Positions 35,605 to 47,879 are shown, numbered from the stretch's first letter. The stretch is 64,000 nt of DNA from Sternotherus odoratus (GCA_032164245.1 JAVMKO010000010.1:24874189-24938188); one strand, 5' to 3'. Notes: generated from the sequence alone by a model not told the origin. A program made the numbers and translations.

Positions 35605-35720
35605 TTTTTCCTACACTTTATTTGTATTGGGATACTGCTTAGAAGCATAAACCAGGTTGGGACCTTCATGCTACCTGCTGTACAAACATATAGTAAATAC
35701 CTAGAGGAGTTTATAATTAA
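35605..35720 (+). repeat. MIR/CORE-SINE-like fragment
   Basis: TTTATTTGTATTGGGATAC, CATAAACCAGGTTGGGACC and CTGCTGTACAAACATATAG follow the MIR-type order. Confidence 0.5.
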
Positions 35721-37980
35721 ATGTGTGCAAATTTATTTTAATTTTTTTTTCTAGCCAAAACCTATGTATATCTCATACCAGAAACTGGGCCATAATTTTA
35801 ATTTGCCTTGCAGAATGGTTATATTTTTCTTTTACCGGTAGATTATTTTATTCCACCATTGTGTTAAAAAAATGGACTATTTTATATATGAGGAAACAAT
35901 GGCAGTGTCAATTCCTGGTTTAGGCTCACAGCATTGTGTTTAAAAATAGCAAATAAGTGTCAGGATGAATGGGTTTTCAAATACTTCACTAGATGTTATT
36001 CAGTGAAAATTATAGTAGTATATCTGTCTTAATAGACATTGGCATTCACTTCTGAGAACTGTTTTGACCATACTGGAACCACCCCTTTAGTTCTTGGAAA
36101 TCAGAATTCATGAGAGATTAATAAAAAGTAGTATTAAAAGAACCTTTTAAATATAAAAATGCATATGAGTTGTCTGCTTGTGAACACTGGTTAGATGTTT
36201 CTGTCCTGAAATGTGTCCTACTCAGTGAGTTAATGTAGGCCAGTCCACAGAAATCTATTAATTATGTGTGAGTAAAAAAGAAAGAAGCATCTGTAAAATG
36301 GTAGTATATTCAGTCCCAGTGTAAAAGAGAAGAAAAGAAAAGTAGAGCTGTATGATTTTTTAAAGACATTTAAATTAGACATTTAAAAGGAAAATAAATT
36401 ATTTTTCAGTCAAGAAATCTGAACATTTTAGGACTCTCTAGAGAAGATGAATGTGTGTCAATCTGCAGCATTTCACATGGTCCTCTGGTCAACACTCAGC
36501 AGTGCTGATGAGCTTTGGGGAAAAAATGCATTGATTCCTCCTTAGGCAAGGGTAGGTTGTGCAGCATGGGGAATTTGGAGTTGGTGGATAGAAAAATAGG
36601 GTTGGGTCTTAAATTATTCTCATCAACCCCAGTGAAAGAAATTGGTGTGATAAATTATGTGAAAAGATTTACCTGCCTTTGTTAAATGTTTACCTGCCTT
36701 TGTTAAATGTTTTCTGAGCTTTTTAGGGGATAATCAGTTTTCCCCAAGTTTTGGCATTATACAATCTCTACTGATATTCTAAACCAACAACCCCTATATC
36801 AGACTGGCAGCTCAGCAGCGACCTTTCTGGATATTTTTAATTTTCTTCCAAAAATCAGAAAAACATACATAGCTTTTTTTTTTTTTGAAACCATGCAGAC
36901 AGAATTTCTACAAATGGTGCAGTCTGACACAATTTATATTTGATAACCCAAAAAGGCATTTAATCAAAAACACGAGAGAGAACATAGAAAGCAAATTGGC
37001 TAGATGTTGAAATGCCATATTAGTCCTCACGAAAAAGACCTTTGAGGCTAGTTCCTTAAGGTATAAAAAAAGACATATTAATCAAAGTATTCCATAAGAT
37101 GAAATGTACTAGGTACCCTGATGGAGATATGATACTCTATCTAAATGACTATCAAATACCCTCAAAATGGGATTCTTCCTTTCTGCTCTCATGAGGCTGG
37201 ATTATATTTATTTCATCACACTGCTGAAGACTTTCTCCACAGTCCCATAGGTAGAGGGAGATATGATAGGATGAGGTTCTCATTAATTAAAAAATGATAG
37301 GATGAGGTCCTCTTTAAACCTCATCCAGTATATTGAAGGTTGGTTGATACAATTGCACTACCCAGACACATATATAGACTGGTTCTATGCCACAAAGTTT
37401 TATTGATAAAAATTGCCTTCAGTCAGCACAGCCTGACTTATGTCCAGAAGGTGTAGGGGAAAGACAAGGAAGGACCATGTTTTTTGGACTTGCTCAAGAG
37501 TTCTGAGTCCAGAGCCTGTGTGACCAGAGAAAGTGGGTGGGTGGAAGGAAAACACATGCTGGAGAAAGGCAGAAGGACCAAGAGGTGTATTTAGAAATGC
37601 ACCAAGACATATAACTCCTCAGGCAACAAACTTGGATGCTGCAAAGTAGTATGGAACAGAATGTCCAAAGTCCTATACCCCATCAGCCATTATCCTGCAT
37701 GGACAATTCCTGTTTCAAGCTCACATGCACCCCTTAAAGGTGCCAGCATGCCCCGCAATCATATTGCTTTCACTCAACTCAGTGGACAATAAGAACTGCT
37801 ATGAGTACGTGTACACTGATGCAGTTCAGAGCAGCCTGTACCTTGCACACTTTTTTTTTAAGCAGTGTGTTATATATTATTGCACAATAAAGTTCTATTT
37901 TGTGAAAAACATGATTTTTTGTCTTACAATACAGAAATGTAAACTCCTAATCAATAACACCTCATCAAATGAATAAATTC
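35720..37980. other. Intronic DNA without exon
   Basis: AT-rich sequence. A 21-bp tandem duplication (TTACCTGCCTTTGTTAAATG) lies at about 36671-36712. GATAGGATGAGG recurs at 37266 and 37296. The upstream part of the Harbinger relic may begin in 37670-37980, but this is uncertain. Confidence 0.4.
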
Positions 37981-37989
37981 AAAACCTGG

Positions 37990-38470
37990 CAAGCTCGCTG
38001 TCTGACTATGGAAACTGTTAGAGTGTATCCTTAAGGTCTCCCTCAGCCAAATAATGCCTTGATGGCTTCTGGTAATTGCCCTTGTTTCAGGCTGCTCAAA
38101 AACAGCAGAAAATCTTTCCACTTTTCTCCTCCACCCCGCTAGTAACATTTTGTCTTTGGCCCTGCAAATTACGGAGATCCAATCTAGTTACAAAATGTCT
38201 CCACTGTCGCTTTAATTTGTCAAATGCATGCTCCATGGTTATCCTGCACCTGCTTAAGAGCTGGTTAAATCTTTCCTCACTGCTATCCAGGAGCCCATTC
38301 TACAGCTTCATGAGCCAGGGGAAAAAAGGGTTGGCTAGGATCATAATTGGCATCACAGTCTCACTAGTGTGAATATATTGGTCCAGGAAAAAATGATCCT
38401 GCTTGCGACCTTTCAAAAAGTACTGTATTCCTAAAGATATGAGCATCATGCACCTTCCCAAACCATGCAC
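37990..38470 (-). pseudogene. PIF/Harbinger transposase (HARBI1-like) relic
   Basis: On the minus strand the sequence reads FLKGRKQDHFFLDQYI, then IMILANPFFPWLMKL, ERFNQLLSRCRITMEHAF and DKLKRQWRHFVTRLDLRN. This order, with FPWLMKP, then ERxFN, then E-AFxxLKxRWR, is the C-terminal half of the PIF/Harbinger DDE nuclease domain, where the E in EHAF is the last catalytic acid. Stops and a frame change interrupt it. The more N-terminal catalytic residues are not identified. Confidence 0.75.
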
Positions 38471-38949
38471 TGCTGTTGTCTGTAAATGTATTGTTGTCAG
38501 TTTAATAGGTGTGTTTAAAACAAAACCAAAAAACCACCTATGAGAAAATATCGGCCCTCCTCCCCTTGCAGATGGCTCATGGGATTGATATTATAACAGA
38601 GAGCTTTTTACCTCAAGGTCATTGCTGTGAATCTACAGCAGAGACAAAACTCCATTCTCAGTTACACTGGTGCAAGGAAGCCAATGGGGTTGCTGCAGAA
38701 TAAGTGAGAACACAACTATCCTCAGATTTATAGCAACTGAAAGTCATTATACACGGCTGTTGGATCTACGTGTAAAGAAAATGTGTGGTCTCAGTCTAGT
38801 TCCTTGTTGATCAAAGTTCACATTCATAAAGCCCACCATTGCCACAGTTGTTGGCAATCCCAGTGGAGAACCAAGCATTGGAAAAGAAAGGAGACAGAAC
38901 GACCCTCTCAGCACTAGAAGATGTCCAGGAGGAGGATACGGCACACTAA

Positions 38950-40720
38950 TTGGTTGCTTTTATGCTCCTTGATCTTGGTGCTCCAGGGAACTACCTTAAT
39001 AGAAATACTAAATAAAAATAAAAATGACATGACATTTAATAAATGATACACTGAGACACACAATATTACAAATTAAAGAGGTCTTAGTGGTTTTATAGCC
39101 ACCATAGCAAGTTAAAGGTCATCGGACATTATTAGTGTAAGTGCCTATGCAATTGGCAGAAAAAGGCCTCTGGGCCTGACTTGCAATCCCATTGAATATG
39201 CATCAAGACACACACAGTAGCTCATGGAGATTGCTCCCAAAATGTACCTGATGTGTTGAAAAATGTACAATCCAAATGTCTAGTGAGCTGAGAGGATGTT
39301 TTAAGATTAGAAACTGTCTGTAATTTTCCTGCCGGTTAAGAGAAAAAACAGGAAAGAGTACAAGAATTCAAGAGATTTTGCTCTATTCAAGGTGCCTTGG
39401 TATGTCATATATGAAGAAGATTCAGCAACACAGGGAAGTCACAAAAGCCACTGGAAAGTCAATGTGACTGTAGAAGATTATATGGATGTGTTGTTAAGAT
39501 CTTTTACGCAAAGACAAGGTGACTGAAAAATGCTGGAGGCCTGAAACTGATCTGGAGTATGCTTTGTGGATTTTAAATTTTATAACTTGATGCAGTGTCT
39601 GGGAGCTCAGGAATTATGTAGTGTCGCAGAAAAGTTTACTATACAATTTGCTGAAGTGTGAAATGGCAGAGACTAAGAGGGTCATTGACACATAAGTGTA
39701 ATCCCTATTTTAAGGGATTTTTTGTAATATTTTTATTTACTTTTCAGAAATAACCATGTAATACAATAAAACGAAAGACATGGGAGAGACCATGGAGATA
39801 ACCATAAGAATAAACCGAACATAAGCATGAATATGATAAACAGGGTGAAAGGAGAAGGCACCAGGAACAAAAAGGTGGTCTACATGTAAATCAGGGGAAG
39901 ACTGTACTTATGCAATAATAAAGAAGAGCACCTAACTTTGTCTATGTCATTATTTTTAGGGAGTATTTTTTCCTCATTCTGCAAAGAAGAGCCAAATTCT
40001 ATAGAAAGGGGACATGGGCCCTCCCTCTTTACTAAGTCTTGTCCCAGAGCCGAAAGGAGATGGGCCTCTTCTTGGCACACCTGACCAGTCTCCCCTGAGT
40101 TACTTCCTACCTCCACAACGCCCTGCTCTCTTCAGTTTGGGGCTTGATTGTAGCCCTTATCTCCTCTAGTGGGGAGTTCCCAATCAGTCTCAGAGTCAAA
40201 TAAGTATTCCCTGGCCCTCTTCCTAATGTTCAGTTCCCTCCCTCAGCTGGGAGTGGGGAAGAGAAAAGGGTGAGGCCCCTATCCTCCTAATTGGGGTCTT
40301 ACCTACAGTCCAGACCCTTCTCCAGGGAACATTCTGTCCCCAAAAGCTGAAAACTGACTTCTCTTCAGACAGTCACTTCACTCTCCACCCCGCAGCTTGA
40401 CTATCACTCTTCCATTTTGAGCATGTTCCGCAGCTGCTGAGGGGTGAGGTTCTTTTTGGCCCAGTGCTTTTCCTTCATTCCCTGTTAATGTCTGTGTGGG
40501 GTCTGTAAACTCCATTATAATCCAGTTATGCCACTCTGTCCCTTTTACATACTGTGAAGGGGCTGGAGCAGAATGAAGATTTCACTCTGTTTGGAGCTAA
40601 GAGGAATCATCTGGTGTAGTCTTAGATGCCAGGTTGAGTCAACAGAAATAACTCAAAATCTGTGCAAAATGTTAAGCACTTGATATGAAGGCGAATCAGC
40701 GAGAAGATTACTGTACAAAT
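38950..40720. other. Intronic DNA without supported feature
   Basis: No exon, no recognisable element ends. The moderately balanced base composition at 39950-40520 has no coding signal that I can support. Confidence 0.4.
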
Positions 40721-40723
40721 ATG

Positions 40724-41563
40724 CAGCGAACCCTCAATTTAATGGACCTCGATTTAACGGACTTCGGATGCAACGGACAAAATTTCTGAGCAAGTCTGAT
40801 GCATTCCTGATCCATTTCTGGCGGGCTGGCTGCCGGCTCCCGGCTGCCGCCCGGGTCCAGGCAGCGGGCGAGCGGGCTGCCGGCTCCCGGCTGCCGCCCG
40901 AGTCCAGGCAGCGGGCGGGCGGGCGGGCTGCCGGCTCCTGGCTACCGCCCGGGTCCAGGCAGCGGGCGGGCGGGCGGGCTGCCGGCCGGGTCCAGGCAGC
41001 GGGCGGGCGGGCTGCCGGCTCCCGGCTGCCGGCCGGGTCCAGGCAGCGGGCGGGCGGGCGGGCTGCCGGCTCCCGGCTGCCGCCCGGGTCCAGGCAGCGG
41101 TCGGGCGGGCGGGCTGCCGGCTCCCGGCTGCCGCCCGGGTCCAGGCAGCGGGCGGGCGGGCGGGCTGCCGGCTCCCGGCTGCCGCCCGGGTCCAGGCAGC
41201 GGGCGGGCGGGCGGGCTGCCGGCTCCCGCCCGGGTCCAGGCAGCGGGCGGGCGGGCTGCCGGCTCCCGGCTGCCGCCCGGGTCCAGGCAGCGGGCGGGCC
41301 GGCTCCCGGCTGCCGCCCGGGTCCAGGCAGCGGGCGGGCCGGCTCCCGGCTGCCGCCCGGGTCCAGGCAGCGGGCGGGCTGGCTGCCGGCTCCCGGCTGC
41401 CGCCCGGGTCCAGGCAGCAGGCAGGCTGCGGAGCTGTCGCCCCGACTCTGTGGCGGGCTGCTGCTCAGACAGCTCATTTTTTTCATTATTATTAAATAAC
41501 GGACTTTTTGATTTAACGGACACCCCCCCGCCTGAATTAGTCCGTTAAATGGAGGTTTTACTG
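40724..41563. mobile_element. Tigger/pogo-like element with expanded satellite core, 840 bp
   Basis: The ends CAGCGAACCCTCAATTTAA and TTAAATGGAGGTTTTACTG are inverted repeats. TA follows at 41564, while the left flank reads TG, probably a mutated TA. Just inside both ends are CGGACTT and GGACAAAATT blocks, also found in the element at 61254. Its middle is the tandem array listed next. No transposase is present. Confidence 0.85.
40818..41435. repeat. 51-bp GC-rich minisatellite in the Tigger core
   Basis: Roughly twelve units of about 51 bp contain GCTGCCGGCTCCCGGC, TGCCGCCCGGGTCCAGGCAG and CGGGCGGGCGGG. Because 51 is a multiple of three, several frames on both strands stay open for 190-250 codons; a 17-residue peptide repeat results. 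Period and lack of initiation or splice context argue against a gene. Some units are shortened. Confidence 0.92.
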
Positions 41564-41592
41564 TACAGGAATCTTATAGACTCAGACTCATA

Positions 41593-41878
41593 GGGCTTGT
41601 CTTCACTAGGCTGGGGAGGGGATCGATCTTTTGGTGATCGATTTATCACGTCTCATCAAGACGCGATAAATCGATTGCCAGCAGCTCTCCCGTCAACTCC
41701 GGAACTCCAGCTTGCCAAAAGGCGCAAGATGGAGTAGACGGGGGAATGCGCCACTGACTGCCGCTGCTGTGAGGACAGCAAGTAAGTCGGCTGGAGATAC
41801 GCAGACTTCAGCTACTTGAATCACGTAGCTGAAGTTGCGTATCTGCAGTCGATCCCCCCCTGTAGTGAAGACCAGCCC
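41593..41878. mobile_element. PIF/Harbinger-like MITE, about 286 bp
   Basis: The ends GGGCTTGTCTTCACTA and TAGTGAAGACCAGCCC are inverted repeats. The flanking bases are ATA on both sides, a possible 3-bp target duplication as in PIF/Harbinger. Inside are further palindromes such as GATCGATTTATC and GATAAATCGAT, and CAGCTACTTGAATCACGTAG. A related right end lies at 52590-52652. Confidence 0.78.
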
Positions 41879-42119
41879 ATAGACTTTAGTACCTGACTCC
41901 TTGGAACACTGCCCTTTTATTAACTTAGACGAGTTAATGATTTCACATTGTTTTTAAACAAAATTACCTTGATACTTAAAGAATGAAATACTAATAAAAC
42001 CTTTTTTCTTTTCTCTTAAACTAATTAAAATGTGCTTAAACATATAGTAAATTATTTTATATCATATAACTTTTAACAAAATATTGGAAATGTTATAAAA
42101 TGCTTGTCAAATGTCAAAA

Positions 42120-42345
42120 ATGTCATAATCATAGGACTGGAAGGGACCTCGAGAGATCATCTAGTCCGGTCCTCTGCACTCCTGACAGGACTAAGTATTA
42201 TTTACACCATCCCTGACAAGTGTTTGTCTAACCTGCTCTTAAAAATCTCTAATGATATTGATTGTGCTACATTAGGACCCCTAGACCTAGGACTTCCCCC
42301 TGCCTCAGATATGATATGTACCACTTCTTGCCCCCAAAACAAATA
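42120..42345 (-). mobile_element. CR1-type LINE 3' end
   Basis: TCATAGGACTGGAAGGGACC, GAGAGATCATCTAGTC, GACAAGTGTTTGTCTAACC and GCTCTTAAAAATCTC lie in this order, the reverse complement of a CR1 3' untranslated region. The minus orientation follows from this. The usual terminal 8-mer repeats are weak here. Confidence 0.8.
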
Positions 42346-42359
42346 CACACATACACACT

Positions 42360-43990
42360 TATGATGAGCAGAATAGCCTTGGTATTCTTCAGTTAGTATG
42401 AGTTAACTTTGAACTGTTTATAGAGCTCAAAGTGAACTCAGCATACCTATGGATTCACCCCATTACCATTATATACACATCTTCCCCTCACATAAAATGT
42501 ACAAAAACACAATTTCATATAAATTATATATAAATATATATAAATTTCATATAAATCCGTTAAATATTGACTGCAGAAAAAAACAGAATCTGAAAACTGT
42601 TCTCCTCCAAGTTACTACTCTAGCAGTCATTTCAGGTTGAGAAGCCTGGAATGCTCTGACCTGGACTATCCTTCTTACATGAGCTTAGAAGGCACAAACT
42701 CTAAATACATGATGTATGTGATTTTCTGCATGTTCAAAACAATTGATTATTTCTTGTTCAGCTAAATTGGCTCAATCTTCAATTAAACAATAACCAATTG
42801 GTTAATGAGACATCCTTTGGCTTCCATGACTCATTTACATATGACTATGCTTATTTAACAATTTTTCTTAGTGTGACTTTTAATTTAAACAATGTACAGA
42901 TATGATAGAACCTGTCCTTTAACAACAGAAAATCACTACAAAGCGTGAGCATGGTTAAACAATTTTACTAAATTTACAAAACAAGTAAATATTGGAAAAG
43001 CAGCTAAATAGAGTGTGTAAGAAGAAATATGATAAAATAAGGGAATTGGTGATACATACAATACATATTATCAATCACCTACAACTCTACATACTTCATC
43101 TGCCTGTACAAAACAAGCTAACTTAAAACCAACTACACAAAACCCACAAAGGATCTTATTAATGTTGAATCATACTACAAACCTCTCAGAGCAGAATGCT
43201 TTTTTCCTTATAAACTAATGTGTGCATGTTCAAGAGAGAAAGATTCTTTATCTGCTCACAGAAACAGGAGCAGCCTCCTTGGAATGAATAGGATTTATTG
43301 TTTTATACAGTAAATGGTTATTTTTACACCCCTTTTTTATAATAGACTCTGATTTGAAAAAAAGCACTGGAGGTTTCCATTAATGAGGCCCAGCTGCTTC
43401 CCCTTTCCCTTATTCTACTACCCCCTTCTCCCAGCACTCTAACCTTGTGCTAGTTAGTTCTCTACCTGATTTTTCTCATTGTCAACTCTCACCATCCCAC
43501 GCAATGTTCAATACCTCCATCCCTCTCCTTCTGCCTTATGCTGACTCAGCTCCATTTTTCCATATGCTGAATATATAGTATTATTTTTTATATATATTTG
43601 ACTGATATGTGAAACCTCCAAATGGTCATATATGCTTCATGTAATTACATATTAGAAATCTAGATTTTACCAAAATTATATGTAATCACATGTACTTTAC
43701 ATATTAGCACTGGGCATGTTAGCACAACAGTATACCAACCTCAATTGTACCTGCATGAAGGCTGTTACTATTGGCCACAAAATCTTAATCCTCATACAAC
43801 TATCACATTTGGCTTTGTCCATAAATATCCTGCATGTCCCCTTTTAATTTTCCAGAAGCAGAAGTGCTGTGATGGTGGTGAGCAAGGGCTTGATAGCAGG
43901 CAAGTTGGCACTGCTATACTGCAGTGCATAGCATATTTGCACAACAGCACACCATAAATAGTACACAAACAAGCTACTGTAGGAGATGTT
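42360..43990. other. AT-rich intronic DNA, no feature
   Basis: Short AT runs such as ATATATAAATATATATAAAT near 42525 and otherwise no recognised repeat or exon. Confidence 0.4.
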
Positions 43991-43994
43991 CATA

Positions 43995-44335
43995 GGGGAT
44001 GCAATATCTACTTAGACAACAAAGCACTTTAAAGACTAACAGATTTATTTGGGCATAAGCTTTTGTGGGTAAAAAACCCACTTCTTCAGATGATGAAGTG
44101 AAAATTACACATGCAGGCATTATTATACTGACACATGAAGAGAAGGGAGTTACCTCACAAGTGGAGAACCAGGGTTGATAGTGCCAATACAATCAAGGTG
44201 GATGTAGTTCACTCCCACTAATTGATAAGGTGGTGTCAATTCCAGGAGAGGCAAAGTTGTTTTTGTAGTGAGTTAGCCACTCTCAGTCCCTATTCAAGCC
44301 CAGATTAACGGTATTACATTTGCAAATGAATTTTA
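43995..44335 (-). mobile_element. Penelope-like element, left inverted pLTR-like end
   Basis: On the minus strand the segment runs to AGAAGTGGGTTTTTTACCC, ACAAAAGCTTATGCCC and AAATAAATCTGTTAGTC. The first 170 bases (43995-44165) are an inverted copy of 47045-47225. The rest (to 44335) is 3' noncoding sequence ending near TTTGCAAATGAATTTTA. Confidence 0.78.
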
Positions 44336-44336
44336 A

Positions 44337-44480
44337 GAATTAGAGAGGCAGCCCTGTTAGTCTGGAATTGCAGAAATGACAAAGAGTCCTGTGGCACCTT
44401 AAAGACTAACTAAAGTATTAACGTATAAGCTTTCATGGGCTAATACCCACTTTGTTAGATGCATGCAGTGGAAGTATCTA
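44337..44480 (-). mobile_element. Penelope-like tail fragment, nested
   Basis: TTAGAGAGGCAGCCCTGTTA, GTCTGGAATTGCAG, CCTGTGGCACCTTAAAGAC and ATAAGCTTTCATGGGC read as the reverse complement of a Penelope-like 3' tail. It abuts the previous fragment directly. Confidence 0.75.
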
Positions 44481-45439
44481 GGGGCAGGTATCAATAAGTA
44501 GGCAAGAACCAGGTCAGGTTAGAGATAACAAGGTTAGTCCAATCAGGCTGAAGCAGCTTGTTATCTCTAATCAGGGAAGATGAGGTACTCTTCTAGCAGC
44601 TGCTCTGGAGGTGTGAACATGGAGAGAGGAGAAACTGCTTTTGTAGTTGTCCCTGCCAGCAGGTATATGGGATCTTGGGGAGCAATTACCACACAGGTGG
44701 GGTGCAAAATAAATTTATTAAGAAAATGCGAAAACAGGGAAAATTCAATAGTGAGGGGTATGGGGTTTGTTAAAGTGGACAATTGGGGGGGGTTTCTTTT
44801 AGTAAATGGGATAGGGGGTTTCAATAGTGGGGTACAATACAGTGGGGTATAATACAGTAGGCAACCAATTAACACTGAAGCATAAATGTAACAGGTGGCT
44901 AACAATTCCTATGTAAAAAGTGTGTCACAGCAGCATATAATCAACTAACAGCATGGATAAAATGTGTTAAACAACCAACAATTTCAGGTAACAATGTAAA
45001 TGTAAAATGTGAGGTGTATTAGAGAGAAAAGGGGGTAACCAATGGGGTTTTATGCTAGAAAGAGAGAGAGAAGACAGGCTGTAAGTAGAAACAGCAGAGA
45101 AGTAAAGGTTGGGGAATGGGGGAAGAGGAGCACGTGGTGGGGGGAGATTTAAACTCAGGGAGACACAGAGCAGACAGCAGAGAGACAATTATACAAAACA
45201 CAGCAAAATCTTATCTATGATTTAACTTAACCAAAACTACACAAATTAACAATGCAACAATTCTTAAACCTAACTTAACTACAGCTATGCAAAATGAAAT
45301 TACAACTTATCTAGACTAAAAGACAAAATCTAACCTAATGGGTGCACCTTATACTAGGGGTAGTTTCAGAGGGCAGAGTGGTGTGTGCCCAGGTACAGTC
45401 CAGGAAGGCGCAGGAAACAGATTACAGATACAGACCAAG

Positions 45440-45717
45440 ATTTAGTTTGAGTTTAAGAGAGGTTTTTAAGCAAGGAGTTTAAGAGAGGCTTTAAGCAAGG
45501 AGTTTAAGTCTGTGTGTTGGGGAAACAGAGTTTAAGGAGGAGTTTGAGAGGTTTTTAAGCAAGGAGTTTAAGAGAGGTTTTAAGACACAGAGTTTAAGTC
45601 TGTGTGTTGGGGAAACAGAGTTTAAGGAGGAGTTTAAGAGAGGTTTTTAAGCAAGGAGTTTAAGAGAGGTTTTAAGACACAGAGTTTAAGTCTGTGTGTT
45701 GGGGAAACAGAGCCAGC
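45440..45717 (+). repeat. Tandem array, about 91-bp period
   Basis: GTCTGTGTGTTGGGGAAAC recurs at about 45508, 45598 and 45690. Between the copies are GAGTTTAAGAGAGG and TTTTAAGCAAGG sub-repeats, themselves a shorter internal periodicity of about 30 bp. Confidence 0.88.
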
Positions 45718-45884
45718 AGCTAGAGTGATTAAGTATAGAAAGTTTCACAGAAGAGAGGTTCTCACCAGTCCCCAGACAGCAGCAAAGACTGAAGCAGCAA
45801 TCAACATCAGAAGACGCCAGGAGGGCTCAGCACAGTCTTGATCAGCAATAGGTCTCTCAGGCAGCAATTCGTTCTTCGTGGGGT

Positions 45885-46065
45885 GGGGGGTTAAAAACGG
45901 GGGTATGCTCAAAAATAAAACGAGAGTGGGGGGGTTTAAAAACGGGGGTACGCTCAATAATAAAACGAGAGCGGGGGGGTTAAAAACGGGGGTACGCTCA
46001 ATAATAAAACGAGAGCGGGGGGGGTAAAACGGGGGTACGCTCAATAATAAAACGAGAGCGGAGAA
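45885..46065 (+). repeat. Tandem array, 43-45-bp period
   Basis: Four copies of a unit with AAAACGGGGGTACGCTCA and ATAATAAAACGAGAGCG are tandem. Period shrinks from 45 to 43 bases along the array through changes in the G-run. Confidence 0.9.
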
Positions 46066-46664
46066 AGGACCCCCCAGAACCCCTGCCTGATCAGGCCAGG
46101 TAGCAATGCAGGAACCTTTCTGATGCTAGTTTCAAAATGCCTGTTCTTAAAAGCAAACTCAGGCAGTTTCCCTGCCAGTGATGCTGATAGGCTCCTTCTG
46201 TCACAGGGGAGGAGTTCAGAGAAAAACTACAGGTGAGTATAGAGACATGCCTGGACAGAGTTCCCCCTCATGACTCAAAAGCACATGAGGCCTATGACTC
46301 ATGCCCAGGATCTTCAAAGTACATTGGTCTTACAGCTTGGACAGAGCCTTGCCCTACACCGAGCCCAGGTTTAACGAGGTGATAACAGGACCAACCCTTT
46401 GAACAGGGCAGTTATCCCACTTAAGCACAAGTGGCCATCCCTTTGAGAAGGGCAATGGCTCTTTGTAAACAACTTAAGGGGCCCTCCCTTTGAGAAGGGC
46501 AGTGGCCCTGGTAAATAATTTTAACAGCCAGGGAGGGGCGGCCACAGGAGAGCAAAAACAAAATGGAGAACGGGACAGCTGTAACAGACAAAATGGAGTA
46601 GGGGGAAAGCTGTAACAGACAGTAGTTAGCAAGCCACTCATAGTCTTTGGTCAATCCTTGATTG

Positions 46665-47225
46665 ATGGTATCAATTTGCAAATGAATTGCAGCTCTGCAG
46701 TTTCTCTTTACAGTCTGGTCTTGAAGTTTTTTTTGTTCAAGTATGACTACTTTTAAATCTGTTATAGAATGTCCAGGATGATTGAACTATTCTCCTACTG
46801 TCTTTTGTATGTTACAATTCCTGATGTCTGGTTTGTATCCATTTATTCTTGTACCTAGGGACTGTCTGGTTTGGCCAATGTACATGGCAGAGGGGCATTG
46901 CTGGCACATATGACATTAGTAGATATGCAGGTGAATGAGTCCCTGATGGTGTGGCTGATATGGTTGTGTCTTCTGATGGTGTTGCTAGAGTAGATATAAG
47001 GACAGAGTAAGCAACGAGGATTGTTACAGGGATTGGTTCTCCATTTGTGAGGTAACTCCCTTCTCTCCATGTGTCTGTATAATAATGCCTGCATCTGTAA
47101 TTTTCACTCCATGCATCTGAATAAGTGTTTTTTACCCATGAAAGTTTATGCCCAAATAAATCTGTTACTCTTTAAAGTACCACCAGACTCCTTGTTGTTT
47201 TTGTGGATACAGACTAACATGCTTA
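46665..47225 (-). mobile_element. Penelope-like element: GIY-YIG region and right inverted end
   Basis: On the minus strand, from about 47094 to 46780, the frame reads RHMERRELPHKWRTNPC, then CLLCPYIYSS, HISHTIRDSFTC and STNVICASNAPLPC, a frame-shifted copy of the GIY-YIG region seen at 19190-19640. The end at 47045-47225 is the inverted copy of 43995-44165, with plus-strand tail text (CATGAAAGTTTATGCCC, CAGACTCCTTGTTG, ACAGACTAACATGC). Confidence 0.75.
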
Positions 47226-47879
47226 CCCCCGATACTTAATATCTACTTGTAAGCAGTGTCAGGGAATTGCAGGAATTGCAATGACTTTGCAGTGTCAGTA
47301 TGGGTGACATCCAGTGGTGAGTTGCAGAAATTGCAGTAGCTTTTGGAAAATAACACCTGATTTGCTTAGACACACCCACCGCACCTGGCCTGTACTCTAA
47401 CAGCCAAAATGATCACTTTGGCTACTGTGGGACCCCCAGTTTTTGTAGTATTGGGGCAAGAATGTTAGAGTGCTGATTAACATGTTTATGTGAATGAGGG
47501 GTTGGGACATTGATTTGGCCTTTGGCATGCTGGAGGGACTCGCCTTCAGCTAGGTAGCACTCGGTAAACAAGGGACAGGGGTTCCAAAACTCACTGAATT
47601 GAGAGAGGCTGTAGACTGGCTCAAGACCTTGTGGTCAGGGCTTTGTCTGAGGGCCGCACAGGCCTATTGCACCTGGCCTCTCTCCCCTGTGGAATGTTAG
47701 AGCTGACTTTTGCTTCCTTTAGGAGTCTAACTTCAGCCCACGGAGCTGAAGTTGTTTTGGGTCTAGTGGTGCCTCTGCACTAAGGCCCCCCCGCTATGAG
47801 CTGAAATCACTCAAGAGCTGAAATCACTTAAGAGCTGAAAATCACTGAGCTTTATCTTAAGTGGGGGGCCCTAAGCAGA

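Larger units (their letters stand above)
44480..46660. other. Unassigned insert with two tandem arrays
   Basis: About 2.2 kb lies between two Penelope-like pieces. It contains a short palindrome (AGATAACAAGGTTAGTCC, then AGCAGCTTGTTATCT near 44523-44570), the tandem arrays at 45440 and 45895, and a 3' region with CAAAATGGAG twice, near 46560 and 46590. I suspect an LTR-type or non-autonomous retroelement, but neither LTRs nor coding domains were found. Confidence 0.45.

Noticed and set aside
40734..41523. Open frames of 190-250 codons on both strands
   Set aside because: They lie in a 51-bp tandem array whose period is a multiple of three, and sit inside a DNA transposon.
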